This document shows positions 26,358 through 36,287 of a stretch of DNA of 64,000 nt, piece by piece. The stretch is taken from contig NZ_BAAAWO010000001.1 in the NCBI RefSeq assembly GCF_039535115.1, positions 2,294,001 through 2,358,000 on the forward strand, written 5' to 3'. The number at the start of each line of letters is the position of its first letter. Position 1 is the stretch's first letter. The DNA is from Paeniglutamicibacter sulfureus. Lineage in GTDB: Bacteria > Actinomycetota > Actinomycetes > Actinomycetales > Micrococcaceae. A program made the position numbers and the translations under genes. The notes beneath the pieces were generated by a model, which was not told the origin of the DNA, did not search any database, and saw only the letters and a program-made list of their open reading frames with translations.

Positions 26358-27194
26358 TCAGAGCGCGCGCGTCAGATCCGCGATGCGACGGCCGGTCTCG
26401 TCCGCCGCCTGAGCAAGGGCCTCAACGTAGCCCTTGAGCTCATCCCGATGGAAGCGTGCCGTGGGCAGAACGGTCGTAAAGGCCCCGAGCGGCTGTCCTG
26501 TCGTGGGGATCGCAACGCCCACTCCACAGATGCCCGGTGAGGTTTCCTCCAAATTCACCCCATAGCCATTGCGGCGAACCACAGCCAGATGCCGCTTCAG
26601 CGTTGCAAGCGATCCACCTTCCGACCCGGCCCGCTCGTCCAGCGGCGCCGGGACCCCCGATGCGGATGTAACTGCGGCAAGGTCGTCATTTCGCAGTTGC
26701 GCCAGCATGGCCTTGCCGCCGGCCGACTCGAGCGCCGGCAACTTGTCCCCGACACGAATCACCACCCTCAGGTTCTGCTCCATTTCATCTATGCCGTCGA
26801 GGAAACGAACCGAGCCCATTTCCAACACCATGAAGCCCACGGTTTCATGGAGCCTGGCATGGAGCCGTTCAAGTGCCGGGCGGGCCAGGTCGCGCAATGA
26901 ACTTCGGGCTATGGCCCCGACCGCGTGGGCGGCAAGAACAGGTCCCGCCACATAGCGCCGTTCTCGGTCCTGGCCGGCAAATCCCCGGTAGGAAAGGGCG
27001 GCCAGCAGGCGGTGCGCCGTGGAGACCGCCACGCCGAGCCGCGCGGCCGCCTCGGTGACGGTCAAGGTGCCACCGAAGCGGAGTATGAGAGCCAATTGCA
27101 ACGCGCGGTCAACCGATTCGATGGGCGGCTGCGTTGCGCCGTCGGTCCAAGATTTGGAATCGCTCGCAGCTGCATCCGGCGTGGAGTTGGTCAT
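26358..27194 (-). CDS. IclR-family transcriptional regulator
   Basis: Regulator of 278 aa. A winged-helix domain (about residues 25-90: IESVDRALQLALIL, VTEAAARLGVAVSTAHRLLA) is followed by an effector-binding domain (ETVGFMVLEMG, LPALESAGGKAMLAQL, GYGVNLEETSPGICGVGVAI). IclR proteins bind aromatic or organic-acid ligands and usually control neighbouring catabolic genes. The ATG at 27194 removes a 52-codon Arg-rich extension. It lies between the SDR-MFS operon (same strand, downstream) and a divergent aromatic-acid-type MFS operon; two similar palindromic sites occupy the divergent promoter region. Confidence 0.9.
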   Translation of the reverse strand: MTNSTPDAAASDSKSWTDGATQPPIESVDRALQLALILRFGGTLTVTEAAARLGVAVSTAHRLLAALSYRGFAGQDRERRYVAGPVLAAHAVGAIARSSLRDLARPALERLHARLHETVGFMVLEMGSVRFLDGIDEMEQNLRVVIRVGDKLPALESAGGKAMLAQLRNDDLAAVTSASGVPAPLDERAGSEGGSLATLKRHLAVVRRNGYGVNLEETSPGICGVGVAIPTTGQPLGAFTTVLPTARFHRDELKGYVEALAQAADETGRRIADLTRAL

Positions 27195-27532
27195 GGCACA
27201 AGCATCCCATGTTGCCGCCCGGCACCCGGGCTCCGCTGACGGGTGCGGCACCGCCCATGCCGCTCCCGGGGGACACACTCTGCGCGCCCTCCTCCCAACC
27301 ATCATGAATTCCTTCATACGGAATGAGTCTGACGATCGAGAGCCGGGCACGTACCCCGCGGATTCCCTACAGACCCCAAAGCCAAAGGGTGAATCGCGAT
27401 GAAATCATCATCAACAATTCTGTATAACGGAATTTGCGCACAAAATATGGTTCCTCCGTCACATCCATGACTAAACTCACATTGACGGGCGGCGTTCCGC
27501 CCGTTGCACCTTTACCAAACCAGGAAGCTCCC
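27195..27532. promoter_or_regulatory. divergent promoter region with two similar palindromic sites
   Basis: A 338-base gap between the IclR gene and the MFS gene. Sites at 27307-27325 and 27416-27434 are each 19 bases, of the form AATTC-n9-GGAAT, and agree at 13 of 19 positions. The second is symmetrical at 7 of 9 base pairs. TTCC-n-GGAA half-sites of this kind are known for some IclR-family regulators. They probably bind the adjacent IclR protein. Confidence 0.5.
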
Positions 27533-28870
27533 ATGGAAACTCTCGCGGAAATACGTAGTTCGGCCATGAGCCGGTTCCAGGTAATGGCGGTCGTCATCGC
27601 CCTGACCCTGATCCTCATTGACGGTTTCGATGTGGCCGCCATGGCCTACGCCGCGCCGGTGCTCTCTCGCGAGTGGGGCATCCAGCCCGCCGCCCTCGGA
27701 TTCCTGCTGAGCGCAAGCCTCTTCGGCATGGCTGCAGGTTCCATCTTCCTCACTCCGCTCGCCGACAAGATCGGGCGCCGCCGCCTCACCCTGATCTCCC
27801 TCGTCGTCATCAGCATCGGCATGGTCGCTTCGGTCTTCGCCGGCGATGCCACCCAACTCCTGGTCTTCCGGATCGTGACCGGCCTGGGCGTCGGCGGCAT
27901 GATGGCCAACCTGAACGTCCTGGTGTCCGAATACTCCTCGAACAAGCGTCGCGGTTCAATCATGGGCATCTACACCGCCGGCTACCCGATCGGCGCCACC
28001 ATCGGCGGCCTCGTGGCCGGACCGTTGATCCCGAACTTCGGCTGGCACTCCCTCTTCGCCGTCGGTGCGGTCTTGACCATCATCATGCTCGTCGTCTCGT
28101 GGATCTGGCTTCCCGAATCCCTTGACTACCTGTTCACCCGCCGGCCCGCCGGCGCCCTCAAGCGCGTGAACAACATCCTCGCCAAGATCGGGCGCCCGGC
28201 ACTGGACGCACTGCCGGCCATCACGGCCACCGGCAAGGAGCAGTCGGCGATCGGCGAAATCCTGACCACCCCGATCCGTTTCCGCACCTTCATGCTCTGG
28301 GCGGGCTATGGCTGCCTCGTGGCCGCATACTACTTCGCCAACACCTGGACCCCGAAGATCATTGCCGGCGTCACCGGCGACAACTCGATCGGCGTCACCA
28401 CAGGCACCATCGCCAACGCCGGCGGCATCCTGGGCTGCTTCGTCTTCAGCGCCTTGGCCGTGCGCTACCGAGCACGCCCGCTGCTGGTCATCGCGCTGCT
28501 CGGATCGGCCGCCGCCTACGTTGTCTTCTCCATGCTCTTCACCCAGATCACCCTGGCCATGGTGCTTGCGCTCTTCTTGGGCATGCTCACCACCGCGGGC
28601 ATCGCCGGCTTCTACACGGTCTCCCCCGAGATCTACAGCGCCCGGGCCCGGGCAACCGGTGTCGGCTGGATGATCGGCCTCGGCCGCCTGGTTTCCATCG
28701 TCGCCCCGATCCTGGTCGGCTATCTGCTGGCCGGCGGCTGGAAGCCGGAGAACATCTTCGTGCTCTTCGCCGCCCCGCTGGCCGCTTCCGCCCTGTGCAT
28801 CGTGGCGTTGGCCTTCTCGCTCAAGCGCCAAACCCGCTCGACGGAACCGGTTGCCGCAACTCTTTCCTGA
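27533..28870 (+). CDS. MFS transporter, aromatic acid:H+ symporter type (AAHS)
   Basis: Twelve-helix carrier of 445 aa. The first helix carries LILIDGFDVAAMAYAAP, whose DGxD motif is characteristic of AAHS carriers such as PcaK and BenK. The loop 2-3 motif reads LADKIGRRRLTL and helix 4 has RIVTGLGVGGMMANL. AGGAAG lies before the ATG at 27533; 33 upstream in-frame codons are discarded. It likely imports an aromatic or small organic acid used by the amidohydrolase and CoA ligase that follow, under control of the divergent IclR gene. Confidence 0.88.
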   Translation: METLAEIRSSAMSRFQVMAVVIALTLILIDGFDVAAMAYAAPVLSREWGIQPAALGFLLSASLFGMAAGSIFLTPLADKIGRRRLTLISLVVISIGMVASVFAGDATQLLVFRIVTGLGVGGMMANLNVLVSEYSSNKRRGSIMGIYTAGYPIGATIGGLVAGPLIPNFGWHSLFAVGAVLTIIMLVVSWIWLPESLDYLFTRRPAGALKRVNNILAKIGRPALDALPAITATGKEQSAIGEILTTPIRFRTFMLWAGYGCLVAAYYFANTWTPKIIAGVTGDNSIGVTTGTIANAGGILGCFVFSALAVRYRARPLLVIALLGSAAAYVVFSMLFTQITLAMVLALFLGMLTTAGIAGFYTVSPEIYSARARATGVGWMIGLGRLVSIVAPILVGYLLAGGWKPENIFVLFAAPLAASALCIVALAFSLKRQTRSTEPVAATLS

Positions 28871-28943
28871 CCTGCTTTCCCCTTCCGACAAACCAGCGAT
28901 CGGTGGCGGCCCCGTCCGCCACCGGCTAGGAATAAACGCCACC

Positions 28944-29834
28944 ATGAGCAAGATCAACGTCGCCGACCTGGTCGCGATCGACATGCACGTCCACATCGAA
29001 TCCGACGACCACGGCCACACCGACATGCCTGACGATTTCCGCGAGGCCGCGCAGGCGCACTTCGGCGCGGCCCACGACCCGCTGGGGATCGAGGCCGTCG
29101 CGGCCCACTACCGCGAACGGAACATGGCAGCCGTCGTGTTCACCGTCGACCACGAGGCCACCACCGGCCACCCGCCGATCTCCAACCGCTACATCGCCGA
29201 GGAGGCGGCCAAGCACGCCGACGTGCTCATCCCCTTCGCCAGCATCGACCCGGCGCGCGGCAAGGCGGCCATCACCGAGGCCCGCATCCTGGTGCAGGAC
29301 TACGGGATTAAGGGATTCAAGTTCCACCCGAACCTGCAGTCCTTCTTCCCGAACGACCGCACCGCCTACCCGCTCTACGAGGAAATCCAGTCACTGGGCG
29401 TCCCCGCACTCTTCCACACCGGCCAGAGCGGCATCGGCGCCGGAATGCCCGGATCCGGCGGGATCCGTTTGAAGTACTCCAACCCGATGGCCCTGGACGA
29501 CGTGGCGGTGGACTTCCCCGAACTGCGCATCATCATGGCGCACCCCTCCTTCCCCTGGCAGGACGAGGCCCTGGCGGTGGCGGTGCGCCACAACCACGTG
29601 TACATCGATCTCTCCGGCTGGTCGCCCAAGTACTTCCCGGCCAACCTGGTGCAGTACGCCAACACCATGCTCCAGGACAAGGTCCTCTTCGGCTCCGACT
29701 TCCCGCTGTTGCCGCCGGATCGCTGGATGGCCGACTTCGCGAAGCTGGAGCTGCGCGAGGGACCGCGCCAAAAAATCATCAAGGACAACGCCGTGAGGCT
29801 GCTCGGACTCGATTCCGGCACCACCTCCTCCTAA
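28944..29834 (+). CDS. amidohydrolase 2 (ACMSD-like decarboxylase/hydrolase)
   Basis: TIM-barrel metal enzyme of 296 aa. Metal ligands are visible as DMHVH (H15, H17), H in FKFHPNLQ or LFHTGQS, and the active-site D in LFGSDFPLLP. This is the layout of ACMSD/gamma-resorcylate decarboxylase relatives, which decarboxylate or hydrolyse aromatic and muconate-type acids. It lies about 70 bases after the AAHS carrier gene and 60 bases before the CoA ligase gene, so all three are probably one operon. The exact reaction is unknown. Confidence 0.85.
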   Translation: MSKINVADLVAIDMHVHIESDDHGHTDMPDDFREAAQAHFGAAHDPLGIEAVAAHYRERNMAAVVFTVDHEATTGHPPISNRYIAEEAAKHADVLIPFASIDPARGKAAITEARILVQDYGIKGFKFHPNLQSFFPNDRTAYPLYEEIQSLGVPALFHTGQSGIGAGMPGSGGIRLKYSNPMALDDVAVDFPELRIIMAHPSFPWQDEALAVAVRHNHVYIDLSGWSPKYFPANLVQYANTMLQDKVLFGSDFPLLPPDRWMADFAKLELREGPRQKIIKDNAVRLLGLDSGTTSS

Positions 29835-29896
29835 CGCACCGCCACGCCCGCCTCCGGGATCCCTGGACGACACGAAGACCATTAAAGGAAAGCACC

Positions 29897-31891
29897 ATGA
29901 AGAACACCGAACCCGGCGCACTGCTGCGGCCCGCACCCGCCCGCGAGGACTGGTCAAGCAGCCAAATGGGCCGCTTCCTGGAAAAGATCGAGGCCAAGAC
30001 CGGCCGGCACTTCACCGACTACGAGGATGCCTGGGCCTGGTCGGTTGAAAACCTTGAGGAGTTCTGGGGCGAGGTCTGGGACCACTTCGAGATCATCAGC
30101 CACGCCCCCTACACCTCGGTGCTCACCGAGCGCACCATGCCCGGGGCGCAATGGTTCACCGGAGCCCGGATCAACTTCACCGAGCACGTCCTGCGTTCCC
30201 TGGCCCGCCGCCCCCAGGACACCATGGTCAAGTCCCGCAGCCAGACCAACGGTTCCATCGACTGGACCGGCGCCCGGTTCACCGAGGAGATCGAGCGCAT
30301 CCAGCAGGGCCTGATCCGCCACGGCATCAAGTCCGGGGACAGGGTTGCAGGCTACCTGCCCAACATCCCGCAAACCCTGGCCACCTACTTCGCCGTCATC
30401 GGCCTGGGCGCCATCTGGTGCTGCGTGCCGCCGGAAATGGGTGTCAAGGGCGTGCTGGGGCGCATCGGCCAGCTGGATCCCACGTTGTTGATCTCCATCG
30501 ATGGTTACCGCTGGGGAGCAAAGGACATTTCCAAGCTCGGCGACCTGGCTGCCGTCCGGGCTGAGCTCGGCGACATCCCCACGGTGGTGCTGCCCTACCT
30601 GGATGAAGAGCTGGACGTTGCGGCAGCCGCACCGGGTGCAGAATCATGGGCGGATTTCACCGCGGACCACGCACCGGCGATCATCGAACCGGTTCCGTTC
30701 AACCACCCCATGACGGTGCTCTTCTCCTCCGGCACCACCGGAACCCCCAAGGCCATCGTGCACTCCCACGGCGGCCTGCTGCTGGAGCACTACAAGGCCA
30801 TGGGCCTGCACTTCGACATCTCCGAGGCCGACACCGCCTACTGGTTCTCCACCACCGGGTGGATGGTCTGGAACATGGGTGCTTCTTCTCTGCTGGTGGG
30901 TGCCTGTGTGGTCCTGCAGGACGGGGATCCCAATTGGCCGACCCTTGACGGGCAGTGGTCGCAGTGGTCGGTCATGGCCGAAACCGAATCCACCTACATG
31001 GGCACCGGCGCCGCCTACCTGGCCGCCTGCGCCCACGCGGGTGTCGAGCCGGGCAAGAAATGGGATCTCTCCCGGCTGCGCGAGATCCAGTGTTCCGGAT
31101 CCCCGCTGGCCGCCGACGTCGCAGGCTGGGCGTACGACTCGATCAACCCCGACATCGTGATGGCGCCGACCTCCGGTGGCACCGACATCTGCGCGGCGTT
31201 CCTGGGCGCCAGTCCCCTGTCCCCGGTCCACGCCGGGGAAATGGCCTGCCGCCCGCTGGGTGTAGCAGTGGATTCCTGGGACCACGAACGCAACTCCCTG
31301 CGCGGGGAACCCGGCGAACTGGTTGCCACCCTGCCGATGCCCTCGATGCCGGTGTTCTTCTGGAACGATCCGGACAATGAGCGCTACAACTCCAGCTACT
31401 TCGACGTCTTTGAGGGCATCTGGCGCCACGGCGACTGGCTGGTGCGCACCGAGCGCGACAGCTGGGTCATCACCGGGCGCTCGGACGCCACGCTGAACCG
31501 CGGAGGCGTGCGCCTGGGCACCGCGGAGTTCTATGCACTGCTCGATGGCCACCCCGGCGTCAACGACGCCATGGTGATGCACTTCGAGCAAGGCGGCGCA
31601 ATGGGCCAGCTGGTGCTGCTGGTGGAGGCCGCCGATGATGCGGACACCGTGGGGCTGGAGCGCTCGATCCGCACGGCGCTGCGCACCCAGCTTTCCCCGC
31701 GCCACGTCCCGGACCACGTGTTGTTCGTGCGCAGCATCCCGCGCACGCGCACCGGCAAGCGCATGGAAATCCCGCTCAAGCGCCTGGTGCAGGGCGGTTC
31801 CGGCGGCGTGCTTGACACCGGCGTGCTGGTGAACCCGCAGGACCTGGACGAGACGGTGCAGTCCGTCTCCCGCATCCTGGCCGGAGCCTAA
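29897..31891 (+). CDS. acetoacetate-CoA ligase
   Basis: Adenylate-forming ligase of 664 aa, the usual length for acetoacetyl-CoA synthetase. The N-terminal domain contains [20 protein letters not shown], and the segment around [17 protein letters not shown] is typical. The AMP-binding motif is [11 protein letters not shown] (about residues 277-287), with [11 protein letters not shown] and a C-terminal catalytic lysine region [13 protein letters not shown]. It activates acetoacetate or a related 3-oxo acid with ATP and CoA. AAAGGA precedes the ATG. As last gene of the carrier-amidohydrolase-ligase operon it may feed the pathway's product into acyl-CoA metabolism. Confidence 0.88.
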   Translation: MKNTEPGALLRPAPAREDWSSSQMGRFLEKIEAKTGRHFTDYEDAWAWSVENLEEFWGEVWDHFEIISHAPYTSVLTERTMPGAQWFTGARINFTEHVLRSLARRPQDTMVKSRSQTNGSIDWTGARFTEEIERIQQGLIRHGIKSGDRVAGYLPNIPQTLATYFAVIGLGAIWCCVPPEMGVKGVLGRIGQLDPTLLISIDGYRWGAKDISKLGDLAAVRAELGDIPTVVLPYLDEELDVAAAAPGAESWADFTADHAPAIIEPVPFNHPMTVLFSSGTTGTPKAIVHSHGGLLLEHYKAMGLHFDISEADTAYWFSTTGWMVWNMGASSLLVGACVVLQDGDPNWPTLDGQWSQWSVMAETESTYMGTGAAYLAACAHAGVEPGKKWDLSRLREIQCSGSPLAADVAGWAYDSINPDIVMAPTSGGTDICAAFLGASPLSPVHAGEMACRPLGVAVDSWDHERNSLRGEPGELVATLPMPSMPVFFWNDPDNERYNSSYFDVFEGIWRHGDWLVRTERDSWVITGRSDATLNRGGVRLGTAEFYALLDGHPGVNDAMVMHFEQGGAMGQLVLLVEAADDADTVGLERSIRTALRTQLSPRHVPDHVLFVRSIPRTRTGKRMEIPLKRLVQGGSGGVLDTGVLVNPQDLDETVQSVSRILAGA

Positions 31892-31897
31892 GCGACA

Positions 31898-31939
31898 GGT
31901 GCCGCCGGCGTCTCCCCGAGGGGAGGCACCGGCGGCACC
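31898..31939. terminator. hairpin between CoA ligase and IclR genes
   Basis: Arms 31898-31917 and 31920-31939 pair at 18 of 20 positions around a tight centre, very GC-rich. It lies between convergent genes and has no T run on either side. It probably stops transcripts of both genes. Confidence 0.6.
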
Positions 31940-31969
31940 GTGAGTGAAGCCCTATTCACCGTGGGAACC

Positions 31970-32728
31970 TCAGACTCCGCGCAGTTTCTCCATGATCTCG
32001 GCGGCGGCCAGCTGCAGCGCCTCGACATGCAGCGGCATCGCGGAGCGGTCGAAGCGGATGCTCGGCGTCGCGGTGGTCACCGCTGCCACCGGGCGCCCAT
32101 CGGCGTCGTTGATGCTCACGCCCAGGCCCACCACCCCCTGCTCGGTTTCCTCGAAGCTGGTGCCGAAGCCGTCCCGGCGGATCTTGGTCATGCTGCGCCT
32201 AAGCGAGGCCAGGGTGGTGATCTTGCCGGTGGGCCAGGACTGCAGGCCTGAGCGGTAGATCTCCTCCAGCTCGGCGTTGGGCAGCTGCGCCAACATCGCC
32301 TTGCCGCCCGAGGACACGAAGGCCGGCATCATGTCCCCGATGCGCCTGGCCACGCGCAGGTTCCGCGCCGACTCGACCCCGTCGACGAATTGGATGTTGC
32401 CGCCGTTCAGGACCATGACCTGCACCGTCTCCCCTACCGTGCCCTGTAGCCGGACCAGGGCAGCCTGCGAGTGCTCGCCCAGCGTCTGGGTGGAGAGAAA
32501 CGGCTGGGGGTGCCCGGAGATTTCGGGGCCCGGGCGGTAGGTCCGGTCGTGGCTCTGGGCCGCGAAGCCCCGGAAGGTCAGCGCCGTCAGCAGCCGGTGC
32601 GCCGTCGAGGGCGCCACATCGAGCTGCTCGGCGGCGGCCTTCACCGACAGCGGACCTTGGTCGCGCATGCGCATGAGCAACAGCAGTGCGCGGTCTACCG
32701 ACTCGACGGGCGATGACTTGTTCTCCAT
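31970..32728 (-). CDS. IclR-family transcriptional regulator
   Basis: Regulator of 252 aa with an N-terminal winged helix (VESVDRALLLLMRMRD, VKAAAEQLDVAPSTAHRLLT) and an effector domain (MPAFVSSGGKAMLAQLPNAE, GFGTSFEETEQGVVGLGVSI). It is clearly related to the IclR protein at 26358-27194, in the same order of motifs, but not identical. The ATG at 32728 gives a normal N-terminus. It is divergent from a LysR gene with about 80 bases between, and convergent with the CoA-ligase operon. Its target is not evident; the ligase operon or the LysR gene are candidates. Confidence 0.9.
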   Translation of the reverse strand: MENKSSPVESVDRALLLLMRMRDQGPLSVKAAAEQLDVAPSTAHRLLTALTFRGFAAQSHDRTYRPGPEISGHPQPFLSTQTLGEHSQAALVRLQGTVGETVQVMVLNGGNIQFVDGVESARNLRVARRIGDMMPAFVSSGGKAMLAQLPNAELEEIYRSGLQSWPTGKITTLASLRRSMTKIRRDGFGTSFEETEQGVVGLGVSINDADGRPVAAVTTATPSIRFDRSAMPLHVEALQLAAAEIMEKLRGV

Positions 32729-32810
32729 GGTGAAATCATGGCACAGCCTGCGAACCGCAACCCAACCGCCGCTGCATCATGGCCAGGCGCACATCACCTA
32801 CGCTGGAGAA

Positions 32811-33734
32811 GTGGTCAACTACACCTTCAAGCAATTGCAGTACTTCATCGCCGTGGCCGATGCCGGCACGATCTCCGGTGCCGCAACGGCCTGCCACATC
32901 TCGCAGGCGGCGATGCACCAGTCCATCGGGGAACTCGAGCGCATCGTCGGCTCCCAGCTGCTGGTGCGCCACCGGGCCCGCGGCGTGGTGCTGACCGCCG
33001 TGGGAACCCACTTCCTGCGCGATGCCAAGGAGCTGGTCAGGCACGCCGAAGAGGTCCAGGGCCTGATCGGCGAGCGCCAGAGCGGCCTGGTCGGGCCGCT
33101 GAACATCGGGATGTATTCCGGGCTCTCCGCATTTTGGCTGCCGGTGGTCTGCGAACAGTTCACCAAGCCCAACCCGGGCCTGGAGGTGCGCATCATCGAG
33201 GGCGACGGCGCCGAGCTGCAGGAGCGATTGTTGGAGGGCTACCTCGATGTGGTGATCACCCACACCCGCCACCTATTGCCCGGCGTCAAGCACACCACGG
33301 TCATGAGCGGGCGCCCCTACGTGCTGCTTGCGGCCGGACACCGGCTTGCCGGCGGCGGAACCGTTCGGCTTAGCGAACTCGCTGACGAGGACTTCGTGTC
33401 CCTGGACATCCCCACGGTGCGTGACAACCAGTTGGTGAACCTACGCATGTCCGGCCTGGACCCGAAGATCGCCTGGAGCAGTTCGAACTTCGAGGCTGTG
33501 CGCGGCATGGTGGCCCGCGGCCTGGGCTACACGGTGCTGGTGCAGCGTCCCCCGGTGAGCCTGAGCTATGACGGTTTACCCCTGGCCGTCCTGGAAATCG
33601 AGGGGCCGGTTGGCCATAGCGACATCTGCGTCGCCTACACGGCATCGGAGAGGCCAAGTCTGCGACTGCGGGCCTTCATCGAGTTCTGTGAAGGCATCGG
33701 TGCCGAACGCGAGCAGGGACCGGATCCGTCCTGA
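32811..33734 (+). CDS. LysR-family transcriptional regulator
   Basis: LysR protein of 307 aa. The helix-turn-helix (about residues 4-62) shows FKQLQYFIAVADAGTISGAA, ISQAAMHQSIGELER and LLVRHRARGVVLTAVG. The effector domain starts GPLNIGMYSGLSAFWLPV and has PTVRDNQLVNL. The GTG at 32811 directly after GGAGAA is the best start by homology, though the spacing is short; a longer ATG start at 32727 would overlap the IclR start. It is convergent with the MHS carrier gene at 33775. The CbbR- or GltC-like effector is unknown. Confidence 0.85.
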   Translation: MVNYTFKQLQYFIAVADAGTISGAATACHISQAAMHQSIGELERIVGSQLLVRHRARGVVLTAVGTHFLRDAKELVRHAEEVQGLIGERQSGLVGPLNIGMYSGLSAFWLPVVCEQFTKPNPGLEVRIIEGDGAELQERLLEGYLDVVITHTRHLLPGVKHTTVMSGRPYVLLAAGHRLAGGGTVRLSELADEDFVSLDIPTVRDNQLVNLRMSGLDPKIAWSSSNFEAVRGMVARGLGYTVLVQRPPVSLSYDGLPLAVLEIEGPVGHSDICVAYTASERPSLRLRAFIEFCEGIGAEREQGPDPS

Positions 33735-33774
33735 ATGGACGGGTCCGGCCCCTGGCCGCGGAGGCGTTGCCCGG

Positions 33775-35115
33775 CTACATGTGCTCGGCGCCCAGGTCCG
33801 CGTCCTTGCCTTCCTTGATGCTGCGCATGGCCAGCGCGGCGACCAGGAAAACCCCTGCCCACACGGCCCCGGCGATCCACAGCGAGCCGCCACCGAGCAG
33901 CACCAGGCCGGTGACAATCATCGGGGTGAAGCCGGCACCGAGCGTGGAGGAGAGCTGGTAGACCAGCGAGGCGCCGGTGTAGCGGATCCGGGTGGGGAAC
34001 AGCTCTGCGGTGAAGGCGCCGAACGGCCCGAAGATGGTGCCCTGGACCACGCCGTTGGCCAGGAACAGCGCGATCGCGAAGAGCCAGAGCTCGCCCAGTT
34101 GCAGCATCCACATCATCGGCAGGGCCAGCACCGCGCCGGCCAGGATGCCGAACATCATGACCGGGCGGCGGCCCAGTCGGTCGGAGTAGCGAGCGGCAAA
34201 CCACACCGCCACGATAGTCAGGGTGGCGCCCACGGCCTTGATGTTGAGCACCGCGGTGCGGTCCATGCCGGCTTCCTCCACGACGTAGGAGATGGCCCAG
34301 ACCGTCATCAGGCCCTGCACGGTGTAGGAGCTCATGCCCACCAGTGTGCCCATGAGCACGGATTTCGGGTACTTGGTCAGTACCTGCAGCAGCGGGATCT
34401 TGCGCTCCTCGGCCTTGTCCTCGAGCGCCAGGAAGAGCGGGGACTCGGTGACCTTCAGGCGGATGACCAGGCCGATGGCGACCAGGCCGAGGCTGGCGAT
34501 GAACGGGATGCGCCAGCCCCAGGCCAGGAACTGCTCGGTGGGCAGCGTGGAAACGGCGGAGACGGCAAGGGTAGCCAGTACCGCGCCGGCCGGGCCGCCC
34601 ATGTTTGCGAAGCTGGCGGCGAAGCCGCGGCGTTCCTTGGGTGCGTGTTCCAGGGCCATGAGCATGGCCCCGCCCCATTCCCCTCCCACGGCCAGGCCTT
34701 GGATGATGCGCAGGGTGATCAGTGCGATCGGGGCAATGACACCGACCTGTGCGGTGGGCGGCAACAGGCCGATGATGGTCGAGGCGACGCCCATCATCAC
34801 CATGGAGGTGATCAGCACGCCCTTGCGGCCCAGTTTGTCTCCGTAGTGCCCGAAGATGATGCCGCCCAGCGGGCGGGCCAGGTAACCCACCGCGAGCGTG
34901 GCGAAGGAGGCGAAGAGCGCCACTGCGGGTGACTGGTTGACGAAGAAGACCTTGTTGAACACCAGCGACGCGGCGGTGGCGTAGAGGATGAAGTCGTAGA
35001 ACTCGATGGCGCTGCCGATGAAGGAGGAAGCCAGGATCCTTCGCATGTGCGGATCGTTCAACGACGGAACGGCGATCTCTGCCGACTGCCCGGCCGATGT
35101 CTTGAGGTGGGTCAT
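33775..35115 (-). CDS. MFS metabolite:H+ symporter (MHS family)
   Basis: Twelve-helix carrier of 446 aa of the MHS group (ShiA, KgtP, ProP relatives). Typical segments are SSFIGSAIEFYDFILYATAA in helix 1, ARPLGGIIFGHYGDKLGRK in loop 2-3, and GLAVGGEWGGAMLMALEHAP in helix 4. The start ATG overlaps the stop of the MBL hydrolase gene by ATGA, so the two are translated together. The substrate is an organic acid or similar solute that is probably related to the hydrolase substrate. Confidence 0.9.
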   Translation of the reverse strand: MTHLKTSAGQSAEIAVPSLNDPHMRRILASSFIGSAIEFYDFILYATAASLVFNKVFFVNQSPAVALFASFATLAVGYLARPLGGIIFGHYGDKLGRKGVLITSMVMMGVASTIIGLLPPTAQVGVIAPIALITLRIIQGLAVGGEWGGAMLMALEHAPKERRGFAASFANMGGPAGAVLATLAVSAVSTLPTEQFLAWGWRIPFIASLGLVAIGLVIRLKVTESPLFLALEDKAEERKIPLLQVLTKYPKSVLMGTLVGMSSYTVQGLMTVWAISYVVEEAGMDRTAVLNIKAVGATLTIVAVWFAARYSDRLGRRPVMMFGILAGAVLALPMMWMLQLGELWLFAIALFLANGVVQGTIFGPFGAFTAELFPTRIRYTGASLVYQLSSTLGAGFTPMIVTGLVLLGGGSLWIAGAVWAGVFLVAALAMRSIKEGKDADLGAEHM

Positions 35116-36158
35116 GGCGCAACCATCAATTCTGTGTGAGCGCGGCTAAAGGAAATGGTATCGAGGTCATCGGGAACCAGGAAGGTCCCGGAGAAATCCT
35201 TGGCGTGGGCGAGCCACGTGGAGACCGGTGTGGTCCCTGGCACCAGGTGGTGCAGGGCCAGGGTGCGGGCCCCGGCACGTTCGGCCAGCTCGATGGCCTG
35301 GGCGGCCGAGGTGTGCGAGAGGCGGTGGTGGTCCATCGAGGCGGCAGCGGCCTCGGTGCCGATGCTCCCGTAGCTGCGCTGGACCCAGTCGAAGTCGATG
35401 GCCTCGTGCAGCAGCAGGTCGGTGTCGCGGGCCAGCCGCACGAGGTTCTCGCACGGTGCGGTGTCCCCGGAGATTGTCACGGAACCCTCGGCGGTGTCGA
35501 AGCGGAAGGCGAAGGCCGGGGCGATCGGCGGGTGCTTGACCAGGGTGGCGGTCACGGTGACCAGCTCGTCCCGGTAGATCTCGAACGGCTCGAAGCCCTC
35601 GGGGGTCGGGTTCGCATTGGGGTGGTAGCCGCTTCCGGCGGGGATCGCGATGTCCGCGGCGATGAAGTGGTCCAGCGGGGAGGGACGCAGGGCGTCGATC
35701 ACCCGGTCATTCAAGTCGGTTCCGTAGGCCTGCATGAGGTGGCTGAACATGTCCGCGGTGCCCGGGGTCGGGTTCTTCGGGTAGAGCGGGGTCGGCGGGA
35801 TCTGGGCGCGCGGCGAGGCCGGCGGCAGGGCGCCACGGTCGCCGGGGCCGATGATGCGGACCGGAGCCTGGCCGGGGGTGATGGTGAAGAGCCCGAAAAT
35901 CGCCAGCGACGCCAGATCGATGGTGTGGTCGGAGTGCAGGTGGGTCAGGAAGATCCCGCGTAGGTTCGCGGTGCTGAATCCGGCCTTCATGAGCTGGTTT
36001 CCCACGCCGGTTCCGGCGTCCACCAGGTACACGGCGTCGCCGACGACCACTGCGGTGGCGATGCCCGCGCGCTTGCCGGCGTTTTCGCCGGTCCACCAAC
36101 GCGGGCCGCCGGCCGTGCCCAGTGTGACGACGCGGGGTTTCAGGGAAGTGCCTTGCAC
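35112..36158 (-). CDS. MBL-fold metallo-hydrolase (RNase Z-like lactonase/arylsulfatase group)
   Basis: Beta-lactamase-fold hydrolase of 348 aa. The metal-binding motif is THLHSDH (T72-H78). Further ligands are D in SISGDTAP and the H of LALHHLVPG. The closest general family is the RNase Z-like group, but the missing tRNA-binding exosite and the operon with an MHS carrier speak for a small-molecule substrate such as a lactone or ester. The ATG at 36158 follows a short AT-rich promoter region. The ATGA overlap with the carrier gene indicates coupled expression. Confidence 0.85.
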   Translation of the reverse strand: MQGTSLKPRVVTLGTAGGPRWWTGENAGKRAGIATAVVVGDAVYLVDAGTGVGNQLMKAGFSTANLRGIFLTHLHSDHTIDLASLAIFGLFTITPGQAPVRIIGPGDRGALPPASPRAQIPPTPLYPKNPTPGTADMFSHLMQAYGTDLNDRVIDALRPSPLDHFIAADIAIPAGSGYHPNANPTPEGFEPFEIYRDELVTVTATLVKHPPIAPAFAFRFDTAEGSVTISGDTAPCENLVRLARDTDLLLHEAIDFDWVQRSYGSIGTEAAAASMDHHRLSHTSAAQAIELAERAGARTLALHHLVPGTTPVSTWLAHAKDFSGTFLVPDDLDTISFSRAHTELMVAP

Positions 36159-36287
36159 GTGTGCTGCTCCTTATGCGAGAAGAATGAGATTTCCTTCACA
36201 CAAGGATGTAGCCTCACGGCACATACGTAAAACTGTTTTTATCGATTCGAATCCTCGGTTTTGCCTATGTTAGGCGGCTCCTCCCGT

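Noticed and set aside
36240..36265. GATTCGAATCC resembling a tRNA T-loop
   Set aside because: No acceptor, D or anticodon stems can be folded around it. It is only a short palindrome.
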